Below are positions 51,543 through 62,209 of a DNA stretch of 64,000 nt, piece by piece. A model generated the notes under the pieces. That model was not told the DNA's origin, ran no database searches, and worked only from the letters and a program-made list of their open reading frames with translations. The DNA is taken from positions 3,958,501-4,022,500 of the forward strand of contig NC_092666.1 in the NCBI RefSeq assembly GCF_032118995.1, in the 5' to 3' direction. Within the stretch, counting starts at the first letter, position 1. Every line of letters begins with the position of its first letter. The position numbers were made by a program, and so were the translations under genes. The stretch comes from Asterias amurensis (taxonomy: Eukaryota > Echinodermata > Asteroidea > Forcipulatida > Asteriidae).

Positions 51543-51918
51543 GTGTGTTTCTTTAACATCCTTTGCCTATTTATAATTGATTTGTCTATATTATTGATGT
51601 GCTCAATGATGCGAGTGGGTTTTGGTGATTTTAAAGGGTGACGGGCACAGCCTAATAAGGCAGCATTCAAAAGAAAATCGTGCCGGTGGGCGGGTGATCA
51701 GCAAAATCGAGTATAGATTAAGATTGAAACCAGGCATGTAACACAGCCTATACAACTTCGCGTGCTTTTTTTACCCCCATACTGCGTTCAGACGGAGACC
51801 TCGCCACACGTTCATTCGTGTCAGGTAATACTCTAATGTTTTTCTTGCGTTTTTGTCACTTGTTTTCTTAGTTGGTTTACGGTGACACCATGTATTTCGG
51901 CAGGTAGATTGTTGGTCC

Positions 51919-52312
51919 TTAAAGACACTGGACACTATTGGTAATTGTCAAAGACCAGTCTTTTCACTTGGTGTATCTCAACATATACATAAAATAACAA
52001 ACCTGTGAGAATTTGAGCTCGATTGGTCATCGGAGTTGCGAAATAACTATGAACAAAAAAAAATACCCTTGTCACACGAAGTTGTGTACTTTCAGATACT
52101 TGATTTCGAGCCCTCAAATTCTGAACTTGAGGTCTCGAAATCAAATTCGTGGAACAATACTTCTTTCTCGAAAACTACGTCACTTCGGATGAAGCCGTTT
52201 CTCACGGTGTGTTATACTATCAACCTCTCCCAATTTATACTCGTTACCATTAATGAGGTTTATGCTGATTATTATTTTGAGTAATTATACCAATAGTGTC
52301 CACTGCCTTTAA
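51919..52312 (+). mobile_element. Family A element, copy A22
   Basis: TTAAAGACACTGGACACTAT to AATAGTGTCCACTGCCTTTA. Its last TTTAAA is shared with the next copy. Confidence 0.94.
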
Positions 52313-52682
52313 AGACAGTGGACACTATTGGTAATTGTCAAAGACTAGCCTTTACAGTTGGTGTATCTCAACATATGCATAAAATAACAAACCTGTGAAA
52401 ATTTGAGCTCAATCGGTCATCGAAGTTGCGAGATAGTAATGGAGAAAAAAAGCTTGTCACACGAAGTTGTGTGCGTTAGATGGTCGATTTCGAGACCTCC
52501 AGTTCTAAATCTGAGGTCTCGACATCAAACTCATGGAAAATTACTTCTTTCTCAAAAACTATATTACTTCAGAGGGAGCCGTTTCTCACAATGTTTTATA
52601 CCATCAACCTCTCCCCATTACTCGAGGTTTTATGCCGATTATTGTTTTGAGTAGTTATACCGATAGTGTCCACTGCCTTTAA
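52309..52682 (+). mobile_element. Family A element, copy A23, head-to-tail with A22
   Basis: TTAAAGACAGTGGACACTAT to GATAGTGTCCACTGCCTTTA, starting in the terminal TTTAAA of A22 and ending in the first TTTAAA of a family B copy. Confidence 0.94.
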
Positions 52683-53052
52683 AGCCATTGGACCCTTTCG
52701 GTACAGGAAAACAAAAAAAAGTTCACAGATTTACAAATATTTACAGGGTTTACAGAAGGTAATGGTGAAAGACTTCTCTTGAAATATTAGTCCATGAAAT
52801 GCTTTACTTTTTGAGAAAACGGTAAAACAATATAAATTCTCGTTAGCGAGAATTACGGATTTGTTATAAACACATGTCATGACACGGCGAAACGCGCGAA
52901 AATAGGAGTGGGTTTTCCCGTTATTTTTCTCCCAACTCCGATGTCCGATTGAGCCTAAATTTCCACAGGATTGTTATTTTATATAGAAGTTGTGATACAC
53001 GAAGTGTGGGACTTGGACATACTGTTTACCGAAAGTGTATAATAGGGTTTAA
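52679..53052. mobile_element. Family B element, copy B2
   Basis: TTAAAGCCATTGGACCCTTT at left. The right end is degenerate (GTTTACCGAAAGTGTATAAT). The central dyad CTCGTTAGCGAG lies at 52840-52851. Confidence 0.88.
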
Positions 53053-54214
53053 TGCGTAACGCAGTAAACCGATTTAACACCAGGAAATATGCATAATTAT
53101 AGTCAGGTTGCACAGTCGGGGCTATAAGCGATTGGGATTGTCAGGGCGCATTCAGACGTGGTTCCATTGTTCTTTTCAACCAACCAAAGCAATGCATTTG
53201 GGGAAAGGGTGCTTGTCTTTCTGGGAACCGTCATTGAATATTCTGCCACCGAGGAGTTAAGATAGATTGTATAGTTTCGCAAAATTCCCTCCCTCCCTCC
53301 CTGGGGTTAATGGAAGGGTCAGGGTATTACGAAATACGTGGTACAGATTGATATGACTGATAATATTACAACTTACACTTAAAGCGGTAAGTTTAGGTTG
53401 TTCCTATAAACAAGAAGCTAATAGGCATTGTAGCCTGTGAGGAAGTGGTAAATTCATTTATGTGAATTGATATGGATAAATATGGTGGTAATAAAATGAT
53501 GTGATTGTATATAAAGAAGTAGATTAATTTGGTACCTTCTTGGCAACTCGCTGGAAGTGGGAACCTCATTGACCCGGAGTTTTCTCCAGTCAATGAGTGC
53601 ATTTATAATTATAATAATTGTAATTAGTCTGGTACCTTCTTTGGCAAATCGCCGAGAAGTGGGAACCTTTGCGGATTGGAAATTTACCGTTCGCAAAGTG
53701 AGGGATTGGGACCCTTTGCGAATTGGTCGCAAAGTGTATTATAATGGGAACTGGTATACTTCTTTATGAGTGTGGATATCACTGGATGGAATTAAATAAA
53801 GGGAAATCCCTTATATTATTATGAATGGGCGTTTTACCACCGAATTCAGAGTACGGAATAAATTAACTCTTGGCAGAGTTCACTACAACAACAAATCCTT
53901 GTGTCTGTGTATATTTATCAGGTGGTAATGGCTTTAAGAGAACTGCCTTGCTTGATATTATTCGATCGTGGAGTACATTTTTCGGAATTCTGAGTGTTCT
54001 CAGTTCTAAAAAGAACTGGCCTGCTTTTTGACTACCTAGGCGGAAGGTAGAGAATCGGCTTGGGTTATACTAATTCACTTTAACTTATAGTGGATCGTTA
54101 TAAACGCGGAGTGAGTTCTTGATTGCCTCTTTTAAACCATAATTAATATTAAATACCTAAGACAGTTTCGCTATTCCAATTGGTGGATAGAGCGTCACGT
54201 GGGGGTGTTTAAAG
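53053..54214. other. Unassigned sequence, possibly an old LTR
   Basis: 53530-53780 repeats GGTACCTTCTT.GGCAA and GTGGGAACCT modules, followed by AAATAAAGGGAAATCCCTTA. This could be an eroded long terminal repeat, but I see no primer site or protein-coding remnant. 54150-54214 resembles 13930-14000. Confidence 0.3.
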
Positions 54215-54780
54215 TCACCTGGAAGTGGTATTTTTTCAAAATAAAGCTTTTGTCACTAATATATGTGTTTTGATGAGTGGAATGTGAATAAACAGTTAAC
54301 TAAGGTCTTCAAAAATCAGTTCTTATGTTATTTACAAATTTAAGAGTAGACTCCTACCGAGAGGGCGCTGTTCGTGACGTCAATCGAGGCAGACTTTGCC
54401 TGTAATGCGTAGAGTAAATACAATTGCAAAGTACATGTACGGACCAAGTCGTGAGTTTGTACGTTTAAAAAATAAATCTGGGTCTTTTTCCGGCAATGCC
54501 GACCAGGTGTATTGCTGCTGAATGCAGAAAAACACTTTTTGAAATGTACCAACTCACGACTTGGACGTACATGTACTTTGCACGTGTGTTTACTATACGC
54601 ATTGCAGGCAAAGTCTGCCTTGATTGACGTCACAAAAGGGGTAGGCGGAGTCAGCCCCCAAACAACTTTATATATTTTTAAACATATAAATCGTGACAAA
54701 CAATTACTAAAAAAATTGTTTTATTGTTCGTAAGCATATACTCTTATGTTTGAAAGAAAAAAATATATATTTCCAGGTGA
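54215..54780. mobile_element. Inverted-repeat element with a THAP-like start, copy 2
   Basis: TCACCTGGAAGTGGTATTTT to ATTTCCAGGTGA, closely matching the copy at 29332. An ATG at 54496 again reads MPTRCIAAEC. It is inserted in a repeat whose uninterrupted form is near 13976-14010 (TGTTTAAAGGGTTGATAATG). Confidence 0.88.
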
Positions 54781-55131
54781 CCTTAAACCTTTGATAATGA
54801 CCAGTAAAAAGTGTTGAAACATGGGCGTGACACGCGAGCTTGCACCTGTGCTTAACAGACAGTTTCTTCATTCATATTGGTCGAGAGCAACGGCCGGGAA
54901 AGTTGTGCCACATCACGCGATACGCGCGACGCGCATCAGCAATCTCCTCATAAGGAGTTGTTTACCCGAGGGCCTTACCATTTCATAGCTGGAGAAAGAA
55001 ATCATTGAACAGTTATAATTTGTGCATATGTTTTACCTTTTGACCATTTCGAGATTATTTACAAATAATGTTGATAGTAAATAATTGGTTCCTGAATAAA
55101 ATGCATGTTTCTGTTACTATTACTGTAAGTC

Positions 55132-55308
55132 TTAAAGGCAGTGGACACTTTTGGTAACTGTCAAAGACTAGCCTTCACAGTTGGTGTATCTCAACATATA
55201 AATGAAATAACTAACCTGTGAAAATTTGAGCTCAATCGGTCATCAAAGTTGCGAGATAAATAATGAAAGAAAAAAAACACCCTTGTCACACGAAGTTGTG
55301 CGAGTATG
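55132..55308 (+). mobile_element. Family A element, copy A24 (left half only)
   Basis: TTAAAGGCAGTGGACACTTT to CACACGAAGTTGTGCG, then cut off by the palindrome array. Confidence 0.9.
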
Positions 55309-55317
55309 GCAAGCCAT

Positions 55318-55965
55318 ATGCCCAATAATTCGATAAACAGTGTTTATCGTCGATAAACACTGTTTATCGACCGATAAACAGTGTTTTTCGAGAAAAACTC
55401 TGTTTATCAGTTGATAAACTTAGTTTATCTCGAAAAACACTATTTTTCGCCGATAAACAGAGTTTATCGAGATAAACAGTGTTTATCAACTGATAAACTC
55501 TGTTTATCGAAAAACTGTGTTTATCAAGCGATAAACAGAGTTTTTCGAAGTGATAAACAGAGTTTTTCGATAAACACTGTTTATCAAGTGATAAACACTG
55601 TTTATCGAATTATTGGGCATCTAGCGTCGGCATAAAACTGTGTTTATCACTTGATAAACACAGTTTTTCTCGATAAAAGTGTTTATCAACCGATAAACAC
55701 TGTTTGTCGAATTATTGGGCATCTGGCGTCGGCGTAAAACTGTGTTTATCGACCGATAAACACTGTTTTTCGATAAACCATGTTTATCGCTTGATAAACA
55801 GTGTTTATCGAAAAACTCTGTTTATCAACTCGTAAAACTCTGTTTATCGCTCGATAAACACAGTTTTTCGATAAACAGTGTTTATCATTTGATAAACACT
55901 GTTATCTCGAAAAACAGTGTTTATCGGTCGAAAAACAGTGTTTATCGGCGATAAACAGTGTTTAA
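55318..55965. repeat. Array of short GATAAACA/TGTTTATC palindromes
   Basis: Roughly thirty 17-20-base palindromes of the form CGATAAACA-CTGTTTATCG lie end to end with spacers of 0-4 bases. The central bases vary (AGTG, ACTG, AGAG, TCTG), and some arms read CGAAAAAC instead of CGATAAAC. A second level of order exists: ATGCCCAATAATTCGATAAA at 55319 is mirrored by GTTTATCGAATTATTGGGCA ending near 55622, and the piece GAATTATTGGGCATC.(A/G)GCGTCGGC recurs at about 55606 and 55709. It is not a CRISPR array, because there are no unique spacers. The short open frames across it are by-products of the repeat. Confidence 0.95.
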
Positions 55966-57202
55966 CCGATTTCTTCGAAATCTGACTGTAGCTAATGAGC
56001 AGCGTTATCAAATCTATCGCAACAAGCTTACTGCCACCATACGCCTGGCCAAAAAAAGATACTACGCCGACAAGCTTGACCATACCAAAAATGTTCTCAA
56101 AGGTATATGGCGAGAGATCAATGGCATCTTTGGAAAACAGAAGAAAACCAGCCTTCCTAGCGAGTTTATGGATGGTGATAATCCTGTGTCCAGTCCGCCT
56201 GAAATGGCCGACACTTTCAACAACTTCTTTACTAACATTGGCTCTTCCTTGGCTAACAATATCTCCCCTACTAATACTCACTACACTGAATCCTTTTTAA
56301 ATATGTTTTTCCTTTCATTGCTGAACCTCTTAGCTACATCTTTAATCTGTCTTTTCTAAATGCTTCTGTTCCTCTCAACCTTAAAGTCGCTAAGATCATT
56401 CCTATTTTTAAAAACGGCAATAAGCAGGAATTCAGCAACTATATGCAGTCCTAATTCCATCCTTCCTTGTCTTTCTAAACTCTTAGAGCGGCTTGTCTAC
56501 AATCGCCTTTCTCAGTTCCTTTCCCACCATCGTATTCTTTTCGATCAGCAATATGGCTTTAGATCAAAACACTCTACCGACATGGCCCTCATTAAACTTG
56601 TCGACAAAATTACCAATGCGTTCAGCAAAAAATTCTCTGCTATTGGTGTTGTCATTGACCTTTCTAAAGCTTTCGACACACTCGATCACTCTATTCTTCT
56701 TTCCAAACTAAACCACTGTGGTATCAGCCGTCGATTTCACCAAACTTTTCCTAACTTAGGATTAATCTTAGGAATTAGGACGAGTTCAGTTCTGCCATCC
56801 AAAGACGTTAGGACGAATTGAACCCATCCTAAGTAAGAAAGGGTTACTCGTCCTAACTCGAGGTAGGATTGATCCTAGCGTTTCGTGAAATCGGCTGTGT
56901 CCCGCTTCAATGGTTTGCTGATTACCTTTCTAACAGGTACTAGTACACTACAGTAATGAGCTGTGATTCTAATCGTCGGCTTATCTAACAGCCTCATGCT
57001 CTCGCTCCTGTCTTGTACATAGTTAATTCCTAGTTATTAATTTATTATTTGCTTTTAGATTATATTGGTTTTTTTTTGTATAATTGAATGCACTTTAGAT
57101 TTGTTAAATTTCTATAGTACTGTTTAATTCTCACAATTGTTTTTTTTTCCCCTTTTCAACAAGAGTATGGAATAAACGTTTATTGAATTGAATTGAATTG
57201 AA
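55960..57202 (+). pseudogene. Non-LTR retrotransposon (LINE) fragment, endonuclease-RT linker and RT domain, broken
   Basis: Frame 1 (to about 56290) reads IRLAKKRYYADKLDHTK and MADTFNNFFTNIGSSLA, the linker seen before reverse transcriptase in CR1/jockey-like LINEs. After a shift, from about 56440, it reads NSILPCLSKLLERLVYNRL, DQQYGFRSKHSTDMALIKL and IGVVIDLSKAFDTLDHSILL (RT motifs, including the first palm Asp). A family C element then splits the frame at 56725-56896, after which VPLQWFADYLSNR continues. The catalytic YxDD region is missing. The 3' end is an ATTGA microsatellite (57173-57202). Dead copy. Confidence 0.9.
56725..56896. mobile_element. Family C element, copy C6, inside the LINE reverse transcriptase
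   Basis: CCGTCGATTTCACCAAACTT to CGTTTCGTGAAATCGGCTG. The LINE frame is continuous when this block is ignored, which fixes its borders to within a few bases. Confidence 0.93.
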
Positions 57203-57357
57203 TTTTTGGGCGTGCGTGCAAAGCCCGAATCTTATAACAAAAAAATATTTTGCTCACGTACCTGCAGGTATTTGCTCTTCCACGGTTAGTTGATTTTGTT
57301 CTCCTTTGCCTTTGATCAAGTTTGCCCTTTGAAAAAAAAAGTGCTGCAGGCAGATTG

Positions 57358-57404
57358 GAAATTCAATTCAATTCAATTCAGTTCAATTCACATTTATAGG
57401 TGCC
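57358..57404 (-). mobile_element. Inverted LINE 3' tail
   Basis: AATTCAATTCAATTCAGTTC then CACATTTATAGG, the reverse of an ATTGA-tailed LINE end. The rest continues at 58710 after the hAT-like insertion (GTGCACCCTATGATACC). Confidence 0.65.
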
Positions 57405-57764
57405 CAGTGGCGTAACCAGAGGGGGGGCAGGGGGGCGGCGCCCCCCCCCCCCGTTCAGAACCCTCCCCCCTCTTACCCCCCCCCCCCCATATGAAATCAG
57501 AGATAAGTATATTCTTGTAGGCTTTATATATAAATCGTTTAAGGCTGCATAAAATGCTGTCGTAAAAAGGAAAACTTTTATTCATATCAGTAGGCCCTAT
57601 GTGGACTATAACATGAAAAATGCGTGGAAACGCGCGCGCGATCGTATTGGCGGTAAATGTTTGTTGTGGTTTTGCGGTTACAGAGAGCGCAGGATGTGAC
57701 AAAGTTCTGTTTAATACGTGGTGGTCTGAACGCAGACCAATACTAATAGCTCCGTAAACACAAA

Positions 57765-57806
57765 GTCAGATCATGGAGGTAGAAATTTCTACCTCCATGG
57801 TCAGAT
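57765..57806. repeat. 28-bp perfect palindrome flanked by a 7-bp direct repeat
   Basis: CATGGAGGTAGAAA with its exact reverse complement (57772-57799), flanked on each side by GTCAGAT. Confidence 0.9.
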
Positions 57807-58008
57807 GCACTACAGAGAAATTTACTACAGCAAACAAATGGCCAGCGAAAAAGGTTGCTTAGACCATTTCTTCTCCTTTGAAGCAAGCGGTGCAATTGAG
57901 AGGTAGGCCTATTTTAAATATCCGTTTCATAACTAAAATGTGATTATTAAACACCCACAATTTCAATCCTGTATTTGTTTGTTTGTTGATGGCTTACACT
58001 TGTTACAA

Positions 58009-58353
58009 TAAGGCCAAGTAAAAAAAAAGGAACATGTTTAGTGTCTGGGTTTCTCAAAAAAAGGAAGGAGGAGGGGCTTTTTATTTTTTATTTCAAGATG
58101 GCCGCCATGAATGTCAAATATCAACTTTTTTTTTCTGCTGCTGAAATACACAAAACATTAATGAAACAGTTTGGTCAAGGCATTCAGACAAGACATTCAG
58201 ATTTTTTTTTTTTTGCTGAGATTATTTAAAATAACCCTTTTTCAAAAAAAAAAAAAAAAAATGTGCATAAAAAAAACTTAAGAAAAAAAAAAGAGGTGTC
58301 CTGTAAAAAGGAAGCGGGCGGGGACGCTAAACATTTCTATTTTTACTTGGCCT
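58009..58353. mobile_element. Inverted-repeat element, TAAGGCCAAGTAAAAA ends
   Basis: TAAGGCCAAGTAAAAAAAAA with GTTTAGTGTCTGGG at left, GGGGACGCTAAACATT with TTTTTACTTGGCCTA at right. A related degenerate copy is at about 59214-59500 (TAGGCCAAATAAAAATTGAA; GTAGACGCTAAACG). Confidence 0.75.
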
Positions 58354-58709
58354 AATATTATTATGCTTTTTGGTATTTACACACCCACAAAGCCTATTTG
58401 AGAATGCCGTGTACAACTCTAAATTGGTACTTGGTGACCACAGTTGGTAATTTAATCCTTTTATACAGTCAAAAAGTTTTATCTTATACAAAATGACATG
58501 TTCTCTAAGATTTTGTTGTTTTCGCAATCTTGTGTTACCTGCTGACTATGTAGACTGTTTTAGAACTGCATTGGTGTGTATCAACTATATATCAGTTAAC
58601 ACATTTAATAATAATCTTGCACTTCTTTGCCCCCCCCCCCCAAAAAAAATTTTTTTTAATCTTTGCCCCTACTTGCCCCACCAAATGAAAATGTCTAGTT
58701 ACGCCACTG

Positions 58710-59885
58710 GGTGCACCCTATGATACCTTGATGGCTCATTTAAACTTTTGTATGCCCTAAAAATATTCTAATTAGAAAGATTTGAGAGCCCCCCCAAAAA
58801 AGGTTTCAGTGTACAAATATTGCCTAATTTCGATGGTCTAGAATTTCAAAAGGTCGTGGCCTCGAATCCCCACCGATTCTGTGATTTTGTTTCTTCAACA
58901 GAACTCTTGAAAGTACTGAGCTTAACAGTGCTAACATACATCTGTGTCAGGGTATAAAACTAAAACTAATTCATAATATGATAAAGGGATATCCTATGAT
59001 GACAAAATTTACTTGGAGCACCTAGAGATCGCCGAGGAAAGGTTTCACTCGATTTTCTTCTGAAACTCGTAAAATACATCTAATTCTCCCACCGTTTATA
59101 TACAAGGATATTGTAATTAAAAAAATTAAAAAATAAAAATAAAAAAACTCCATGGCATTAAAACTTGATCAAGTTTAGATTTCTCAGCTCTCAGAAAACA
59201 GCTGTATTAATGGCATAGGCCAAATAAAAATTGAACATGTTTAACGTCCCCGTCAAATTCCCTTTTAGAGGCGTTTTTCTTTTTCTTTTTAGTTACACTT
59301 TTCTTGAAAAAAAGGTTACGAAAATAATTGTATAATTATTATTTTTAACGATCTCAGCAAAAAAGAAAATCATTTGATAAAAAAAAAAATTCCGACGGCT
59401 ATTTAGAAAGAAGACGAGAAAAAGGCCCTCCTTCCTTTTTACAAAAAGGGTAGACGCTAAACGTTTTTTTTCTTTTTTTTTGGCAAGGGTCACAAACTGG
59501 CCAGTGTGCACAATATTAACCAATTCAAAAGAAAATCTGTGCATTGAAGGTTGGTTTTAGACCGCGCAAAATACAACTGGGGTTAGTGACAATATCAATG
59601 GTTGAACGATTCACCTGGCCCTGGGGACAAGGGAAGCAAAGTGACCCAGACATTCCCGGTGTCAATGGAGTCGAACAATTGTTTTGAAAATACACCCCAC
59701 ACCGTCTCTATTCACACACGCACACCGTGTTTCACAGAATGGCAAGCAAAATAGGGTTGACAAGTCCCTATTATTATAAGCCTATAGGCTTTGTCACAGT
59801 AAATTACTAAGTTTGTGAACATACCTGTTTTTTTTGTATACATTCTTTCCAAGTTTGTGGACAAAGGGTAACACTTCGACAGAAG
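58710..59885. other. Intergenic, repeats only
   Basis: A family U SINE tail lies at 58855-58975 (GGCCTCGAATCCCCACCGAT, AAAGTACTGAGCTTAACAGT). A relative of the 58009 element lies at 59214-59500. No gene seen. Confidence 0.5.
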
Positions 59886-60632
59886 TTAAAGCTATTGGAC
59901 ACTTTCTAAAAAGAACAAAAATTTAAAGTTCACAGATTTACAAATAACTTACAGTGTCAACAGAAGGTAATGGTGAAAGACTTCCCTTGAAATACTATTC
60001 CAGGAATGGCTTTACCTTTTTTTGAGAAAACAATTATCAACTCTCGATATCGATAATAACGGATTTATTTTAAAGACAATGGACACTATTGGTAATTGTC
60101 AAAGACCAGTCTTCTCACTTGGTGTATCTCAACATTTGCATAAAATAACAAACCTGTGAAAATTTGAGCTCAGTTGGTCGTCGAAGTTGTGAGATAATAG
60201 TGAAAGACAAAACACCCTTGTCACACGAAGTTGTGTGCGTTTAGATGGTTGATTTTGAGACCCCAAGTTCATAACCGGAGGTCTCGAAATCAAATTCGTT
60301 GAAAATTACTTCTTTCTCGAAAACTATGTCACTTCAGAGGGAACCGTTTCTCACAATGTTTTATACCATCAACCTCTCCCCATTACTCGTCACCAAGTAA
60401 GGTTTTATGCTAATAATTATTTTGAGTAATTACCAATAGTGTCCACTGCCTTTAAGCACATGTCATGACAAAACGTGCGGAAACAAGTGTGGGTATCCGG
60501 TTATTTTCTCCCGACTCCGACGACTGATTGAGCCTAAATTTTCACAGGTTTGTTGTTTTATATATAAGTTGTGGTACACGAAGTGTGGGCCTTTGGACAA
60601 TACTGTTTACCGATGTTGTGCGATTGCTTTAA
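59886..60632. mobile_element. Family B element, copy B3, interrupted by family A
   Basis: TTAAAGCTATTGGACACTTT at left, ATGTTGTGCGATTGCTTTAA at right. The body is split at TTAA (60070) by family A copy A25 and resumes with GCACATGTCATGACA at 60456. Confidence 0.88.
60070..60455 (+). mobile_element. Family A element, copy A25, nested in family B
   Basis: TTAAAGACAATGGACACTAT to ATAGTGTCCACTGCCTTTAA. TTAA is present on both sides and once in the uninterrupted family B copy at 61242. Confidence 0.95.
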
Positions 60633-61241
60633 GATCTAACAGAACGTTCATTCGAACATATCTTTTTAACCTCTAGACTTAAGTTTTATTTATACATCAT
60701 ATTGGTGAACATTGCGGATGAATGACAAAGATCGCGCAGTGTTCAAAGTTTGCTCCCGTGCTATCCTGCACAAGTTTTAAAATCCATGCATGGTAAAAAG
60801 GTTTGCTACATATAAACAAAATGGCACAACGCGCAAATTTAAAAATGGCCATGCGCCCAATAGTGCAAATATTATGTTTGGTCGCTGTTTACTCAAATTT
60901 AACTAGCGTTAATGGAGAACTTTCATTTCAATTAAATTCAATATGACTTTTACTCCATTTTTTATCTCAGTGAGACGAAAATTTGTTTAGCAATGTAAAA
61001 CGTATTTTAATACGTATGTTAAAACCAGTTATGGATGCCATAACTGGTTAATGCGTTTTAAATCGCTAAAACTTAGACGAAAATAATTGTCGTGACATTG
61101 TTTTACCAATTTCTCAAAAACTAAACCACCTCAGCAAGTAATATTTTAAGGGAAGCTTTCTATTGTTATTATCATCAAACTGTATTATTGTTAATCTGTT
61201 GACATGGTGTTTTCTGTTGCAAAAAAAAGTACCCAAATCAT
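60633..61241. other. Intergenic with nested hairpins
   Basis: 60984-61072 folds: GTTTAGCAATGTAAAACG against CGTTTTAAATCGCTAAAAC, enclosing ACGTATTTTAATACGT and AACCAGTTATGGATGCCATAACTGGTT-type dyads. No gene. Confidence 0.55.
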
Positions 61242-61614
61242 TTAAAGCCATTGGACGCTTTCGGTACAGAAAACAATAAAAGTTCACAGATTTACAAATA
61301 ACGTACAGGGTTTACAGAAGGTAATGGTGAAAGACTTCTCTTGAAATATTGATCCATGAAATGCTTTACTTTTTGAGAAAATATTAAAACAATATCAACT
61401 CTCTATATCAAGAATTACGAGTTTATTTTAAACACATGTCATGACACGGCGAAACGTGCGGAATCAAGAGTTGGTTTTCTCTGTAATTTTCTCCCGACTC
61501 CGTTGACCGATTGAGCCTAAATTTTCACAGGTTTGTTATTTTATATATAACTTGTGATACACGAAGTGTGGGCCTTAGAAAATACTGTTTACCGAAAGTT
61601 TCCAATGGCTTTAA
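61242..61614. mobile_element. Family B element, copy B4 (uninterrupted)
   Basis: TTAAAGCCATTGGACGCTTT to AAAGTTTCCAATGGCTTTAA. It contains GTTTATTTTAAACACATGTC, the empty version of the site occupied in B3. Confidence 0.93.
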
Positions 61615-61821
61615 GTACAACCCTACAGGAATAATTAATGGTGCCATCTATAATCTAATAACCAAGTATATGAAAACTCATTCACAGACCAAAGCATTAT
61701 TAGACGCGTTTTTCTCTGTCTCGCTTGATTGAATTTAAAATTAGAATTCTTCCATCTTCTTGTAGAGGTAACTCAACCACATCAGCAGCCCTTTGATGAC
61801 TTTACCTGGTGATGACATTAT

Positions 61822-62209
61822 TTAAAGGCAGTGGACACTATTGGTATTTATTTAAAATAGTCATCATCATAAAACATTTCTAGATTACGAGTAATGGGGA
61901 GAGGTTGGAAGTATAAAACAATGTGAGAAACAGCTCCCTCTGAAGTGACGTAGTTTTCGAGAAAGAAGTTATTTGTCACGAATTTGATTTCGAGACCTCA
62001 AGTTTAGAATTTGAGGTCTCGAAATCAAGCATCAGAAAAAGCACACAACTTCGTGTGACAAGGGTGTTTTTTCTTTCATTGTTATCTCGCAAACTCGACG
62101 ACCGATTGAGCTCAAATTTTCACAGGTTTGTTATTTTATGCATATGTTGAGATACACCAAATGAGAAGACTGGTCTTTGACAATTACCAATAGTGTCCAC
62201 TGTCTTTAA
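61822..62209 (-). mobile_element. Family A element, copy A26
   Basis: TTAAAGGCAGTGGACACTAT to ATAGTGTCCACTGTCTTTAA. The central dyad GAGACCTCAAGTTTAG/AATTTGAGGTCTC is intact. Confidence 0.95.

Larger units (their letters stand above)
57405..58709. mobile_element. hAT-like non-autonomous element, about 1.3 kb
   Basis: Termini CAGTGGCGTAACCAGAGG and CTAGTTACGCCACTG are inverted and of the type seen at hAT element ends. G- and C-homopolymers follow the left end (57420-57489). No transposase frame is recognised. A second inverted-repeat element lies inside at 58009-58353. Confidence 0.7.

Noticed and set aside
53530..53930. LTR retrotransposon
   Set aside because: Some LTR-like features, but no paired LTR, primer-binding site, or gag/pol remnant could be read.
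55381..55635. 84-codon open frame across the palindrome array
   Set aside because: Composition (repeating VYQ, INRVYR, SINTVYQ) reflects the underlying DNA palindromes. The opposite strand is equally open.
55318..55965. CRISPR array
   Set aside because: The repeats are end-to-end palindromes without unique spacers, and the surrounding genes are eukaryotic with introns.
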